A stretch of 64,000 bases of DNA from Hanamia caeni (GCF_003721595.1 NZ_RJJR01000005.1:62001-126000), one strand, 5' to 3'; counted from the stretch's first letter, positions 44,332 through 55,254 are shown. Notes: generated by a model from the sequence alone, not told the origin. Numbers and translations are program-made.

Positions 44332-46140
44332 TTATTTAAGATCTAACTTTATCTGCAACTCATCCAATTGCTTTTCATCAATAGTAGAGGGCGCGTCAAT
44401 CATCACATCCCGGCCAGAATTATTTTTTGGAAAGGCAATAAAATCGCGGATGGATTCGCTGCCTCCTAAGATAGCGCAAAGCCTGTCGAAGCCAAATGCA
44501 ATGCCCCCATGCGGCGGAGCGCCATATTCAAAAGCGCCCAACAAAAATCCGAATTTATGTTGCGCTTCTTCTTTGCTCATTCCTAAAGCGGCAAACATTT
44601 TTTCCTGTAAGTCTCTTTGAAAAATCCTGATAGAGCCACCGCCAATTTCATTGCCGTTCAAAACAATATCGTAAGCATTCGCCTTAATTTTTGCATAATG
44701 ATGATCTAAATAATTTTCCGCATTTTCAATCAATGGATTGTTATTTATCATCACTTCTATATCTTCCGGCTTTGGCGATGTAAACGGGTGATGCCGGGCT
44801 ACCCAGCGATTTCCTTCTTCATCATATTCAAATAATGGGAAATCAGTAACCCACAATAATTTAAATTCATCCGGCTTACGCAGTCCCAGTCTATCGGCCA
44901 TATGTAAACGTAAATCGCTTATGGCTTTGCGGGTTCTTTCTTCTCTTCCGGCTAAAATCAAAATGAGATCGCCGGGACTTGATTTTGAATATTGGGCTAA
45001 TGCCTTTAATTGTTCCGCATTAAAAAATTTGTCAAAACTGCTTTTTAGGGTTCCGTCGTTATTCACTTTTACAAAAGCCAATCCGCCCATTCCTATCTGC
45101 GGACGCTTAACCCATTCGGTAAGTTCATCTGTTTGTTTTCTCGAATAATCGCTACACCCCGGAACGCTAATGGCGACAACCGTTTCCGCATTATTAAAAA
45201 CGGGAAAATCTGTTTGGTTCAATTCTTCAAACAAATTTTTCCCTTCTACTTTAAGGTTCGCAACTTTCATTTCAAAACGGATATCTGGTTTGTCGTTGCC
45301 ATAATTCCACATGGCATCGTCCCAACTCATTCGTTCTACTTTTTCAGTGTAATCAATATTCTTAACTTCTTTAAAAATGTATTTTACAAGGCCTTCAAAT
45401 GTTTGCAATATATCTTCCTGTTCTACAAAAGACATCTCGCAATCTATTTGCGTAAACTCCGGCTGCCTGTCGGCGCGCAAATCTTCATCCCGGAAGCATT
45501 TCACAATTTGATAATAACGGTCGTATCCGCTTACCATCAGCAATTGCTTAAATGTTTGCGGCGATTGAGGAAGCGCATAAAATTCTCCCGCATTCATCCG
45601 GCTTGGCACCACAAAATCTCTTGCGCCTTCAGGAGTAGATTTTATTAAAAAAGGAGTTTCAATATCTATAAATCCATTTTGATGCAAATACTCCCGCGTG
45701 GCTCTATTTACGGCATATCTCAATTCGATATTTTTTTTCACCGCATTTCTTCTTAAATCCAAAAAGCGATATTTCATGCGAAGGTCATCGCCGCCATCGG
45801 TATCATCCTGGATCGTAAATGGCGGAACTGCCGATTTATTCAGCACTTTAAATTCAGAAACTAAAACTTCAACATCGCCTGTAGGAATGTTTTTATTTTT
45901 ATTGCTTCTTTCAGAGACGGTTCCTTTCGCCTGGATTACAAATTCTCTTCCCAAGGGATTTTTGTCCAATTGTTCAGTCAGTTTTTCATTAAAAAGAAGC
46001 TGCGTAATTCCATACCGGTCGCGAAGATCAATGAAAGTGATGCTGCCAAATTTTCTGATTGTTTGCACCCAACCGGCAAGCGTAACTTCTTTTTGACTAT
46101 CACTTAATCTTAATTCGCCACATGTTTTTGTTCTGTACAT
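44332..46140 (-). CDS. aspS: Aspartate--tRNA ligase
   Basis: This class IIb aminoacyl-tRNA synthetase is bacterial-type with a GAD insertion domain (about residues 300-400). The N-terminal OB-fold anticodon domain starts [11 protein letters not shown]. Motif 2 is seen in [12 protein letters not shown] and motif 3 in [15 protein letters not shown]. At 602 residues it is standard. The FDRL and [11 protein letters not shown] segments are diagnostic. A TATATTTG -7-like element lies at 46173-46180 (minus strand), but with a poor -33. Confidence 0.97.
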   Translation of the reverse strand: MYRTKTCGELRLSDSQKEVTLAGWVQTIRKFGSITFIDLRDRYGITQLLFNEKLTEQLDKNPLGREFVIQAKGTVSERSNKNKNIPTGDVEVLVSEFKVLNKSAVPPFTIQDDTDGGDDLRMKYRFLDLRRNAVKKNIELRYAVNRATREYLHQNGFIDIETPFLIKSTPEGARDFVVPSRMNAGEFYALPQSPQTFKQLLMVSGYDRYYQIVKCFRDEDLRADRQPEFTQIDCEMSFVEQEDILQTFEGLVKYIFKEVKNIDYTEKVERMSWDDAMWNYGNDKPDIRFEMKVANLKVEGKNLFEELNQTDFPVFNNAETVVAISVPGCSDYSRKQTDELTEWVKRPQIGMGGLAFVKVNNDGTLKSSFDKFFNAEQLKALAQYSKSSPGDLILILAGREERTRKAISDLRLHMADRLGLRKPDEFKLLWVTDFPLFEYDEEGNRWVARHHPFTSPKPEDIEVMINNNPLIENAENYLDHHYAKIKANAYDIVLNGNEIGGGSIRIFQRDLQEKMFAALGMSKEEAQHKFGFLLGAFEYGAPPHGGIAFGFDRLCAILGGSESIRDFIAFPKNNSGRDVMIDAPSTIDEKQLDELQIKLDLK

Positions 46141-46399
46141 CCTTAAATTATTGATTTAAAATTATTGGTTTGCAAATATAAGCCGGTTGACGAAAGTATA
46201 AATCCTGAAAAGAAGCCTTTACAGTAAAAGGATAAATAATCTCAATTTGTATTTCAGGCCTTTTTCATTCTTTGCATAATAAAATGGTGGAATTTTCGTT
46301 AGGAATTTTTGTAGCAAAAAAGGGCTTTAAAATTTTATTTTTTAAAATCTATTCTATTATTTTAGTCCTCTAAAAAATCAGTTACCAAAATTATCTTTC

Positions 46400-49300
46400 A
46401 TGAAAAAATACCTTGTTGCCATCTTATTAGCGTGCGGTTCTTCAATTTTTGCTCAAACTAATCCTTATGTAACTGCCTGGAAATACTTAAATGAAAACAA
46501 CAGGCCTGAAGCAGAAAAATTACTTCAAAAAGCTGTGGAAAGTTCATCGTATTATGACGATGCTTTCATTACTGACCTGTATATAAAAACCTATAACAGG
46601 AAAGAGGATGAAGTCAAAGAATTTGTGAGCTCATTTTATAAAAAATCCGCAAATCCTTATCCGTATGTTTTTGCATTATGGTCCAATAAAGCGTTAGCAG
46701 GTTCTGTAGGTAAAAAGACTTCCGAAAGCCAGGTAGAATTTTTGAATACAATTCTTTCAGACAAAAATGCACCGGGCACCTTAGTAGCTGCAGCCAATTA
46801 CAATGAGAAAATGCATTATCTTTTTTCAGGTGAATTTCAAAAGTCTCAATCCTATTCCGAGGCGGTGGGAAATATTAAAAACTGGCAATTTGTTGGCCCG
46901 TTTGAAAATTTATCGCAGAGCGGATTTTATAAAGATTACGGGCCATTGGAACACCCGGAGCAAAGTGCAGTTTTCAAATCAATATCTAATGCTGATGTAC
47001 AATGGTTTACGCCGCAAATTGAATCCAAAGACGGCTGGACGCCGATAGTTTACCAGTTTAATAAGGCTACGGCGATCGTGTATGCTCAAAGCTTTATTAA
47101 CAGCGAAGCGGCGCAAACAGTATTTTGCAACATCGGATGTGCGGGCTCAGTGAAGGTTTGGGTGAATGATGAGTTGGTGATATCAGAATCAAAAGAAAGA
47201 AACACTGAATTAGATAATTATTCTGTAAAATATGATCTGAAAAAAGGCGGCAACCGCATATTGGTTCAGTTGGGATACAGCAATGCCTCTTATCCCAGCT
47301 TTTCGCTGCGGCTCACTGACGATCGTTACCGGCCGATAACCAACATTAGTAATTCTTCAAATTTTATTTCGTATCCAAAAAATACCGGTGGTGAAAAAAA
47401 ATATGAATTGATACCGGGATTTGCGCAAAAATATTTTACTGATAAAATTGAAAAAGATAAAAATAATCTCCTTAATTATCTGCTTCTCGCCGATGTGTAT
47501 TTGAGAAGCGAAAACCTTTTGGAAGCGCACAATACTTTGACTGACGCGCTGAAGATAGCGCCCGGCAATTGTCTCATCAGGATGAAGCTGGTGACCGTGT
47601 TGAAGCAGGAAAATAATAAAACTGCTTACCAGGAGGAGTTGGAAAAAATTAAAAAAGCAGATCCTGAAAGTGTAGATGTATACGATCTGAACCTTGAGGA
47701 ATTGTATAAAAATGAAAAGTACCAGGAGTGCGAAAATGCGTTGCAAAAAAGAATACAAAAGTTTGGTGAAAATGAAGTGACGGACGCTTACGAATTAATG
47801 CTGTTGGCGCAGGATAAAAAATATGATGACCTGGTGAAGGTGGCCGAAAAGATGTATTCGAAATATCCCGGCAATGCCAAGTTGTTGCCGATGATGTATA
47901 ATATAAAAAAGGAAGTGTATAAAGACAATAAGGGCGCATTGAAGGTGTATGATAATTTTATGAAGGATAATTACGACTATGATACTTACATTAAATATGC
48001 AGACCTTTTGATTGACCAGGGAATCACCAAAAAAGGCTTGGAAATAAAGGAAGATTTGGCAAAGCGTTTTTCCTTTGCTCCGGTTGGATTTTACAAATTA
48101 TCTCAGTACTTTTTTTCGATTAAGCAATATGACAAAGCGGAAGATAATATCAAAAAGTCGCTGGTGTTATCGCCTTATAATGAAGATTACTGGCAGCAGC
48201 TTGGCGATATTAAAAGTGAAAAGAATAATGTTGCCGAAGCAATGGATGCGTATAATCAATCTTTGAAATACGACCCTAATCAATATGATATCATCAGCAA
48301 AATCAGGAAGCTGAACAATAAGCCGGAGATATATAAATTATTTCCGGAGGTAGATATTGATAAGGAAATCGCCAACGACAATCCTGATGAGGCGCAAAAT
48401 AAAGATTATGGCTACTACTATATTCTTGACCAGCATGATGCCGTAATTTATCCTGATGGAGCAAATGAGCAATACTACACAACCATTTTAAAAATAACCA
48501 ATGAGAAAGGCGTTGAAAGATATAAAGAGACTTCTATCGATTATAATAATGATCAATCATTGCTTATTGAAAAGGCTCAGATTATTAAGAAAAACCAGGC
48601 AAAGATTGATGGCGAACGAAATGATAACCAAATTGTATTTACCAACCTGGAGGCAGGTGATTATATTGTAATGAAATACCGGCTTCAAAGTTATGCCAGC
48701 GGCAGATTTGCGAAAGATTTTTGGGACAAACATTATTTCAATGGAAAAATTTATTGCCATGCCACGAAATATAATTTGCTGATTCCGGCGACGCAAAAAT
48801 TCAAATACCTGCTTACCAATTCAAACATTCAGCCTACAGTTACCGATGTGGAAGATTTTAAAAAATACAGTTGGGAAATGATAAAGGCTACGCCTTTGAA
48901 AGATGAACCATTGATGCCGTTAGTGATTGATGAAGGCGCCATATTGCATGTATCCACTGTTAGTTCATGGAAGGATATTGCAGACTGGTACAGTGATATT
49001 TCAAATAATAAATCTGAAAAGGATTTTGAAATATTGGCGCTTTATAAAAAATTATTTCCTGGTAATAATAAGCCGATGTCGCAGTTTGAAAAGGCAAAAA
49101 TTATTTATGATTATATCGAATCAAATATCAGGTACAGCTCGGTTTCGTTCAGGCAAAGCGCCTTCGTTCCGCAAAGGGCTTCTGCCACTTTGATTACGCG
49201 GCTGGGTGATTGTAAAGACCTTTCTAATTTGTTTGTAACGCTGGCAAGGATGGCAGGCATCAATGCACAAATGGTTTTGGTAGACACAAGGGATAACGGA

Positions 49301-50161
49301 GAAAAAGATATGATGCTGCCTTCGGTTGAATTTAATCATTGCATCGCAAAAGCAATCTTGGATAACAAACCCTATTTCATTGAGCTTACCGATAATTATT
49401 TGCCGTTCACAAGTTTGCCTAATGTTCTGAACGGAGCGCTGGCGCTGGAAATACCAGCAAAGCCAAATGCAGAAAAAAAGGAACTTATTCATTTGCATGC
49501 AGTCAACAGAAAAAAAGATATTATCAAAAGAATTATAGATATTAAACCGGAAGAAGAGGATCTGAAAATTTCTGTGAAGAGTATTTTGTATGGTTCATTT
49601 TCTGCTTCAACGCGCCAGGACTACAGGAACCTTGATAATGAAAAACAAATTCAGGAAATGGAGAAGGTGGTAGCAGGAAGATATAAAAACAATGTTTCGT
49701 TGGATAAAGTTCATTTTAACGGGCTTGACCAGCTTGATGATTCTATATCTTATGACTATAGTTATAAAGTAAAAAATGAAGTTGCTGAAATCGGAAGCCT
49801 GAATACTTTTAAAATTGTTTATCCGGATATTGTGGCCACGTTGGATAATTTTTCTGCTGATAAGAGAGACTTTCCGGTGGAATATTGGAATTATGAAACT
49901 GCAGATGCTTATGAAACAGTAGTGAACATTACAGCACCGGACGGAAAAAGTTTTGTGGAATTGCCAAAAGGAGAATCCGCTTCTTTCAAAGACATGAAAT
50001 TTTCTATTTCCTATACTTTGAAAGCTCCGGATAAGCTAACCATTATCCGCAAGTTCTCCGATGCAAGAAGCCAGCAAATATCAAAAGAGGATTACCCGGC
50101 GTTTAAAGCCTTCTTTGAAAAAATAGTAAAGTCGGAACAGAAGTTCATTGCGTTTAAATAA
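46400..50161 (+). CDS. DUF3857 and transglutaminase-like protein with TPR repeats, exported
   Basis: This is a 1253-residue protein with a signal peptide (residues about 1-18, ending FAQT). The N-terminal half has helical repeats; TPR units are clear at about 360-420 and 565-640 (YKLSQYFFSIKQYDKAEDNIKKSLVLSP). DUF3857 follows (about 690-850). The transglutaminase-like core has the catalytic Cys in RLGDCKDLSNLF (about 936), the His in EFNHCIAKA and the Asp in ELTDNY. It is periplasmic or surface-bound. Such genes are frequent in Bacteroidota, with unknown substrates. It ends in a perfect bidirectional hairpin. Confidence 0.88.
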   Translation: MKKYLVAILLACGSSIFAQTNPYVTAWKYLNENNRPEAEKLLQKAVESSSYYDDAFITDLYIKTYNRKEDEVKEFVSSFYKKSANPYPYVFALWSNKALAGSVGKKTSESQVEFLNTILSDKNAPGTLVAAANYNEKMHYLFSGEFQKSQSYSEAVGNIKNWQFVGPFENLSQSGFYKDYGPLEHPEQSAVFKSISNADVQWFTPQIESKDGWTPIVYQFNKATAIVYAQSFINSEAAQTVFCNIGCAGSVKVWVNDELVISESKERNTELDNYSVKYDLKKGGNRILVQLGYSNASYPSFSLRLTDDRYRPITNISNSSNFISYPKNTGGEKKYELIPGFAQKYFTDKIEKDKNNLLNYLLLADVYLRSENLLEAHNTLTDALKIAPGNCLIRMKLVTVLKQENNKTAYQEELEKIKKADPESVDVYDLNLEELYKNEKYQECENALQKRIQKFGENEVTDAYELMLLAQDKKYDDLVKVAEKMYSKYPGNAKLLPMMYNIKKEVYKDNKGALKVYDNFMKDNYDYDTYIKYADLLIDQGITKKGLEIKEDLAKRFSFAPVGFYKLSQYFFSIKQYDKAEDNIKKSLVLSPYNEDYWQQLGDIKSEKNNVAEAMDAYNQSLKYDPNQYDIISKIRKLNNKPEIYKLFPEVDIDKEIANDNPDEAQNKDYGYYYILDQHDAVIYPDGANEQYYTTILKITNEKGVERYKETSIDYNNDQSLLIEKAQIIKKNQAKIDGERNDNQIVFTNLEAGDYIVMKYRLQSYASGRFAKDFWDKHYFNGKIYCHATKYNLLIPATQKFKYLLTNSNIQPTVTDVEDFKKYSWEMIKATPLKDEPLMPLVIDEGAILHVSTVSSWKDIADWYSDISNNKSEKDFEILALYKKLFPGNNKPMSQFEKAKIIYDYIESNIRYSSVSFRQSAFVPQRASATLITRLGDCKDLSNLFVTLARMAGINAQMVLVDTRDNGEKDMMLPSVEFNHCIAKAILDNKPYFIELTDNYLPFTSLPNVLNGALALEIPAKPNAEKKELIHLHAVNRKKDIIKRIIDIKPEEEDLKISVKSILYGSFSASTRQDYRNLDNEKQIQEMEKVVAGRYKNNVSLDKVHFNGLDQLDDSISYDYSYKVKNEVAEIGSLNTFKIVYPDIVATLDNFSADKRDFPVEYWNYETADAYETVVNITAPDGKSFVELPKGESASFKDMKFSISYTLKAPDKLTIIRKFSDARSQQISKEDYPAFKAFFEKIVKSEQKFIAFK

Positions 50162-50175
50162 GAATCATTAATAAC

Positions 50176-50209
50176 AAAAAAAAGGAAGATGGCGGTCTTC
50201 CTTTTTTTT
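50176..50209. terminator. Bidirectional terminator
   Basis: Eight A plus GGAAGA (50176-50189) and TCTTCC plus eight T (50196-50209) form a perfect 14-bp stem with a 6-nt loop. It separates the DUF3857 gene from the convergent Mrp gene and can act for both strands. Confidence 0.92.
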
Positions 50210-50267
50210 GTTTACTAAGGTGTAGTAAAAGCACAAATACTTTATAATTTTATTTTGCAATTCTCTA

Positions 50268-51368
50268 TTATACTTTTTCGAGGATGCTGCTTACTTCTGT
50301 TTGCGGTAGCTGAGCATTGCGGATAGAAATAGCCCTGACTGCATTTTTGCCAAAATCGCTAAATGCTTTTTTGGAAATTTCATCGTCTCCAATCATTACC
50401 GGGATTCCCAAATCGCCGCCTTCGCGGATGGACTGCACAAGTGGAATTTCTCCAAGGAAAGTAATATCAAATTCTTCGGCAAGATTTTTACCACCTTCTT
50501 TTCCAAAAATATAATATTTATTTTCCGGCAGTTCCGCAGGCGTAAAATAACTCATGTTTTCAACGATACCGATTACAGGAACTTTTAGTCCGCGCTGGTT
50601 GAACATGGTGATTCCTTTTTTTGCATCGGCAAGCGCCACCAGTTGAGGTGTAGTCACTACAATGGCGCCCGTAACAGGCACCGTTTGAACAACGGTAAGA
50701 TGGATATCGCCGGTACCTGGCGGCATGTCTATCACAAGATAATCGAGCTCGCCCCAATCCACATCGCTTACGAATTGTTTGATAGCGCTGCTCACCATTG
50801 GGCCGCGCCAAACCACAGCCTGCCTTTCATCCACCAACAAGCCAATGCTCATTACTTTAATTCCGTAGCGGTCTATCGGAACAATTTTCCCTTTGCCATT
50901 TACGTCTCTCATTTGAGGCCTTTCGCCACGAATGCCAAACATGATGTGCACACTCGGGCCGTAAATATCCGCATCCATCAGCCCTACTTTGGCGCCGCCG
51001 GCGGAAAGCGCCAGGGCAAGATTAGCGGCCACTGTGCTTTTTCCTACGCCTCCTTTTCCGCTCACAACAGCGATAATATTTTTTACATCTTTTAAAAGCT
51101 CTTTTTTATCAGTTCTGGAAGAAGAAGTGTTGCTGGCCCAGTTTATTTTAATTTCCGCGTTTTCATTTACCATTGAATGAATGGCTTTTTCACATCTCAA
51201 TTGTATGATATCTTTTAAAGGACAGGCAGGTGTGGTGAGTATAACGGTAAAAGAAACTTTATTATCCTCAATATGGATATCTTTTACCATATTCAGTGTG
51301 ATAAGATCCTTTTTAAAATCGGGTTCTTCAACGGTGGAAAGCGCCTTCACAATCTCATTTTCGGTCAT
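50268..51368 (-). CDS. Mrp/ApbC-type Fe-S cluster carrier ATPase
   Basis: This 366-residue P-loop ATPase is thought to deliver Fe-S clusters to target proteins. The N-terminal 90 residues form a DUF59/MIP18 domain (VKALSTVEEPDFKKDLITLNMV, then PACPLKD). The deviant Walker A motif SGKGGVGKST lies at about 104-113. Mrp family motifs MDADIYGPS, DYLVIDMPPGTGD and ENMSYFTP follow. The usual C-terminal CxxC is not present (ENMSYFTPAELPENKYYIFGKEGG), so cluster binding would need other ligands. Single gene. Confidence 0.93.
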   Translation of the reverse strand: MTENEIVKALSTVEEPDFKKDLITLNMVKDIHIEDNKVSFTVILTTPACPLKDIIQLRCEKAIHSMVNENAEIKINWASNTSSSRTDKKELLKDVKNIIAVVSGKGGVGKSTVAANLALALSAGGAKVGLMDADIYGPSVHIMFGIRGERPQMRDVNGKGKIVPIDRYGIKVMSIGLLVDERQAVVWRGPMVSSAIKQFVSDVDWGELDYLVIDMPPGTGDIHLTVVQTVPVTGAIVVTTPQLVALADAKKGITMFNQRGLKVPVIGIVENMSYFTPAELPENKYYIFGKEGGKNLAEEFDITFLGEIPLVQSIREGGDLGIPVMIGDDEISKKAFSDFGKNAVRAISIRNAQLPQTEVSSILEKV

Positions 51369-51484
51369 GGTTCAATATTTTGTTAAAAACAATTAGTGGT
51401 TGCAAATTTAACCATTGATGGCCTTACTTTGTTTACTTAAAAAGGAACTTTCTGCAAAGAATTTCCGAAATTTACCCGAGAGGT

Positions 51485-52123
51485 ATGAAAAAAGCTATAC
51501 TATTTTTTAATTTGTTTTTGTTTGCTCTTTCGGGTTCAGTTCAAGCCCAATTTGAGACTTACAAAGATTCGGTAGTGCAGTTGTACGGAGTGGTGATGTC
51601 TGCCGATAGTTTGCAGGGATTGCCCGCCGTAAGTGTGGTGGTGCAAGGGCGCAACCAGGGAACCATTACGAATGACCAGGGTGTTTTTTCCATTGTGGTT
51701 TTAAAGGGCGATAAAATTGAATTTACAAGCGTTGGCTATAAGCCGAAGCTCGTGACCATACCAAAAAACCTGGAAGGAAATCAACAAAGCATAATTCAGC
51801 TAATGGTACAGGATACTGTTTATCTTGCAGCTACCATTATTAAAAAATACCCTACCAAAGAAGAATTTGCACGCGACTTTGCTAATATACAAATACCGGA
51901 CGACCAGGAAGAAATAGCAAGGCAAAATATGTCGGAAGCCAACCGCACAGCTTTAATGAATGTGTACCCGATGAATGGCCGCGAGGCAAACAATTATTAT
52001 TTTAAGCAAAACCAGAAAAAATTTTATTATAATGGTCAGTTGCCTCCGCAAAATATTTTCAATCCTTTTGCCTGGTCAGAATTTATTAAAGCATGGAAGC
52101 GGGGAGATTTTAAAAGCAAATAG
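51485..52123 (+). CDS. Secreted protein with carboxypeptidase-regulatory-like domain
   Basis: This 212-residue protein has a signal peptide (about 1-21, ending VQAQ) and then one CarboxypepD_reg-like beta sandwich (YGVVMSADSLQGLPAVSVVVQGRNQGTITNDQGVF in parts, ending FTSVGYKP). This domain usually precedes TonB receptors, but here it stands with only a short polar tail. It is periplasmic or an envelope protein, function unknown. It is divergent from mrp. Confidence 0.8.
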   Translation: MKKAILFFNLFLFALSGSVQAQFETYKDSVVQLYGVVMSADSLQGLPAVSVVVQGRNQGTITNDQGVFSIVVLKGDKIEFTSVGYKPKLVTIPKNLEGNQQSIIQLMVQDTVYLAATIIKKYPTKEEFARDFANIQIPDDQEEIARQNMSEANRTALMNVYPMNGREANNYYFKQNQKKFYYNGQLPPQNIFNPFAWSEFIKAWKRGDFKSK

Positions 52124-52243
52124 GATTTTTACCTAAATAATAATTCGTCTTATTTCTTAGTTTACTGTAATGTATAATACGCTGGCCCGCACATCAATGA
52201 TTTTTAGAGACAGCGTTGTGGTAAATTAGAAAATCTTTTCTAT

Positions 52244-53167
52244 TCACCATTTCTTATTGTCAATGGTTCCCAAAATATTCAGGTAGCTGATATATCGTTC
52301 CGGAGAAATTTTATTCTCTTCTACTGCAGGCTTAACTGCGCATCCCGGCTCTTCTATATGCATGCAATTATTGAATTTGCAGTCATGTATCAGGGCTTTC
52401 ATTTCGGGAAAATAATGGGAAAGTTCATGAGGCTCAATATCCATCATCGCAAATTCACGCATGCCCGGTGTATCAATTATTTTTCCGCCAAAAGGAAGGT
52501 CAAACATTTCAGCAAAAGTGGTGGTGTGCAATCCTTTGCCGCTCCAGCCGCTTACTTCCTGCGTTTTAATGGTGTTTCCCGGAAAAATCGTATTGATAAA
52601 AGATGATTTTCCGACTCCTGAATGGCCGCTGATTAAAGTGATTTTATCTTTCAATAATTCCTTTACTTCTTCTACTCCTTCATTGGCTGCCAAACTCATG
52701 GAATATACCGGGTAGCCAATTTTTTCATAAATGGCTTTTATTTTTTCAAAATTTTGTTTCTCTTTTGCTTTGTGCAAATCAGTTTTATTAAAAACAATAA
52801 TTGCCGGCACGTGGTATGCTTCCGATGCTACCAGAAACCGATCTATAAACCCTGTTGACGTTTTAGGATCTTTTAAAGTAGCTAGTAAGATGCTTTGATG
52901 AAGGTTGGCCGCAACGATGTGATGCTTAAATTTATTATGCGGCGATTGCCTCGTGATGTAATTTTTCCGGTCGTGAATTTTTGTTATGACGATAGATGCT
53001 TCACCTTCCTCTTTATCAATATCCACAATATCGCCAACGGCAATGGGGTTGGTGGAGGTGATGTCATCAATTTTAAATTTACCTTTTATACGCGCATTAA
53101 ATTCTTCTCCCTTTTCATTTTTGGCGACATACCAGCTACCGGTAGATTTATAAATTAAAGCGGTCAT
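52244..53167 (-). CDS. rsgA: Ribosome small subunit maturation GTPase RsgA
   Basis: This circularly permuted GTPase acts late in 30S assembly. At 307 residues it is normal. The order of G motifs is permuted, with NKTD (G4, about residue 121) before the P-loop GHSGVGKSS (about 183-191) and DTPGM. The C-terminal zinc finger is CKFNNCMHIEEPGC. An OB-fold occupies the first 70 residues. Its upstream side carries a tandem-repeat tract. Confidence 0.96.
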   Translation of the reverse strand: MTALIYKSTGSWYVAKNEKGEEFNARIKGKFKIDDITSTNPIAVGDIVDIDKEEGEASIVITKIHDRKNYITRQSPHNKFKHHIVAANLHQSILLATLKDPKTSTGFIDRFLVASEAYHVPAIIVFNKTDLHKAKEKQNFEKIKAIYEKIGYPVYSMSLAANEGVEEVKELLKDKITLISGHSGVGKSSFINTIFPGNTIKTQEVSGWSGKGLHTTTFAEMFDLPFGGKIIDTPGMREFAMMDIEPHELSHYFPEMKALIHDCKFNNCMHIEEPGCAVKPAVEENKISPERYISYLNILGTIDNKKW

Positions 53168-53173
53168 GAAGGA

Positions 53174-53306
53174 AGGTTTATTGGTTTGTTGGTTAACTGG
53201 TTTAGAAGGGTTTAGATGGTTTAGATGGTTAGTGCTTTTGTCTTCCTGCTTCAGCTTTCTGCCTTGAGCCTTCTGCCTTGAGCTTCCGCCCTCTGCCTTC
53301 CGCTAA
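53174..53306. repeat. Degenerate heptamer-like tandem tract upstream of rsgA
   Basis: Three repeat styles follow one another: TTGGTTAACTGG-like (53180-53200), GTTTAGATG-like (53200-53232, with GGTTTAGAT twice in a row), and CTGCCTTGAGCCTT-like (53245-53302). No gene is present. The last style is the same as in the 4.0-4.1 kb tract. Confidence 0.7.
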
Positions 53307-54311
53307 TTAGGGAAATTTTTTAAAGAATGTAAATTTTAAAATAACCTCTAATAAAATTAACGCCAATGCGGCAAAAACAAATGGATAAAATTTTTCTGTA
53401 TAATGATGAAATGTGGTTATTTCAACTTTCGATTTTTCCATTTGGTCGATCTGGCTATAAATTTTTTCAAGGCTTTGGTTATCGGTGGCTCTAAAATATT
53501 GGCCGCCTGTTTGCTTTGCGATATTTTTTAAAAGATCTTCATCAATCGATACCTTTTGATTTTGCATTACAATGCCGAGCGGTGTACTTACAGGAGTAGG
53601 TGCGTAACCATCAGTGCCTACGCCGATTGTATAAACTTTCACATGAAAAGTTTTCGCTATTTCCAAAGCCGTCGATGGATCGATTAGCCCGCCATTGTTC
53701 ATTCCATCGGTGAGAAGAATTACGACCTTGCTTTTTGATTTGCTGTTTCTCAGCCTGTCTACGCTGGTGGCCAGCCCCGACCCAATCGCAGTGCCATCTT
53801 CCAGCAAGCCGTTCCTGATATTTTCGATTTGAGTTTTTAAAACATAATGATCGGTGGTGAGGGGGCATTGCGTAAAGCTTTCTCCTGCAAAAATTACCAC
53901 GCCAATCCTATCTGAAGGGCGGTTATCCACAAATTCTGCTGCTACCTTCTTTGCAGCCTCCATCCTGTTGGGGGTAAAATCCTGTGCAGTCATGCTGCCA
54001 CTTACATCAATGGCTAAAATGATATCAATCCCTTCGCCTTCTCTTTGAGTTTCATCAAACCTTGTCTGAGGCCGTGCCAGTGCAAGAATAATACAGGCCA
54101 GCGCAAACATTCGCAAAATAAAAGGGAATTGCTGGAAATAATTTTTCCAGGATTTTGATTCCATTAATCCCTGGATAGATGAAATAGCCAGCGCGGCCAC
54201 TTGCTTTCTGCCCTTATGATACTTCCAGTAAATAAGCACAGGAATTACCAGGAGAAGCAGCAGCCACCACGGCTGCCCGAAAATAATATCCTGGAAATAA
54301 TCAAATACCAT
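53307..54311 (-). CDS. VWA-domain protein (BatA-like)
   Basis: This 334-residue inner-membrane protein has an N-terminal membrane pair (about 10-30 and 55-78), a von Willebrand A domain (about 85-290) with the MIDAS motif DVSGSMTAQ near residue 99, and a C-terminal membrane helix (about 308-330). BatA proteins of the aerotolerance locus are of this form. It overlaps the upstream gene by 11 bp and is the last gene of a MoxR-DUF58-BatD-like-BatA set. BatB, BatC and a full BatD are not found beside it. Confidence 0.9.
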   Translation of the reverse strand: MVFDYFQDIIFGQPWWLLLLLVIPVLIYWKYHKGRKQVAALAISSIQGLMESKSWKNYFQQFPFILRMFALACIILALARPQTRFDETQREGEGIDIILAIDVSGSMTAQDFTPNRMEAAKKVAAEFVDNRPSDRIGVVIFAGESFTQCPLTTDHYVLKTQIENIRNGLLEDGTAIGSGLATSVDRLRNSKSKSKVVILLTDGMNNGGLIDPSTALEIAKTFHVKVYTIGVGTDGYAPTPVSTPLGIVMQNQKVSIDEDLLKNIAKQTGGQYFRATDNQSLEKIYSQIDQMEKSKVEITTFHHYTEKFYPFVFAALALILLEVILKFTFFKKFP

Positions 54312-55254
54312 CTTTATTTTCCCTGGTTTCCATGTTATGGATGTTTACAATCATTTCTTTTATTTCAGAAAAGCATTTCTGGTTTTCAAAATCAGCAGGA
54401 ATAAACCGTGCAAATTTTACCGCATTTCCCATACGCAGGCAACTGGCAAAATTTCCAATCTTATCTTTTGGCAAATTCATCTGATTTAATTCTATCAGCA
54501 ATTCATCTGTTGTCAGATACATCTGGTTGATGTTATTTTTTCTTGATAAATATCTTTTGAAAATATCTGACAACCTTGTATGATATTCTTTGTATTCCTG
54601 CTTTTCAATAAAATTTTCATTTTGGAGTTCATCCAATAGCTGCATCGCTTCCTCAAAAGGCGGAATTTTTGATTCAAAAATTTCATCGCTTTTTTTCTTT
54701 CTTGCCTTTCTGATAAAATAAAAAATGAGCAGGCCCAAAATAATTACCCCAAGCGCTATCAATGCCCATATCCACCATTGAAAAGTTTTATGAACTTCAA
54801 TGATATTCTTAATGTCATGAAAAGGAAGCACGCTATCAGCCGGTGAATAGCCAACATTGATGGGTATCGAATCTGTGTAAATGGTAAATGTTGAATCGCC
54901 ATCCAGCGTAGAAACGGAAAGTGGTAACGGGGGGATTATTTGCCGGCCGCTATCAAAGCTTGTGATAATTATTTGCTGGCTGAAATTTAAGTTGCCGTTT
55001 GAATAAGAAGAATCAATTTTTTCTTTGATAACAGGAACAAAATTTCCAAAGCTATCGGGTACCGAAAACCAGCCTAAGCGATAGGTATTGTCTGGCATTG
55101 AAGTGGCAACTTTGAAGTGTATTCTCTGGCCAATTAAAATATCATTTTTGTCGACAGTGGTTTTTACGGTGGGGGATTGGGCGAATGTTCTTTGCAGTGA
55201 AAACAATAAGCCGGTAAGAAAAACAAATTTGATATAGTAAACTCCTTTCTCCAA
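54301..55254 (-). CDS. BatD-like membrane protein
   Basis: This 317-residue protein has a signal peptide (about 1-25), an extracytoplasmic beta-rich domain (about 28-150), one membrane helix (about 160-183; WWIWALIALGVIILGLLIFYF) and a cytoplasmic helical part (about 195-305). This form is found in the DUF4381 or BatD-like partner of VWA/MoxR loci. It overlaps the BatA-like gene by 11 bp and starts 6 bp after the DUF58 gene, so it is surely co-expressed. The function is inferred from the locus only. Confidence 0.75.
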   Translation of the reverse strand: MEKGVYYIKFVFLTGLLFSLQRTFAQSPTVKTTVDKNDILIGQRIHFKVATSMPDNTYRLGWFSVPDSFGNFVPVIKEKIDSSYSNGNLNFSQQIIITSFDSGRQIIPPLPLSVSTLDGDSTFTIYTDSIPINVGYSPADSVLPFHDIKNIIEVHKTFQWWIWALIALGVIILGLLIFYFIRKARKKKSDEIFESKIPPFEEAMQLLDELQNENFIEKQEYKEYHTRLSDIFKRYLSRKNNINQMYLTTDELLIELNQMNLPKDKIGNFASCLRMGNAVKFARFIPADFENQKCFSEIKEMIVNIHNMETRENKDGI

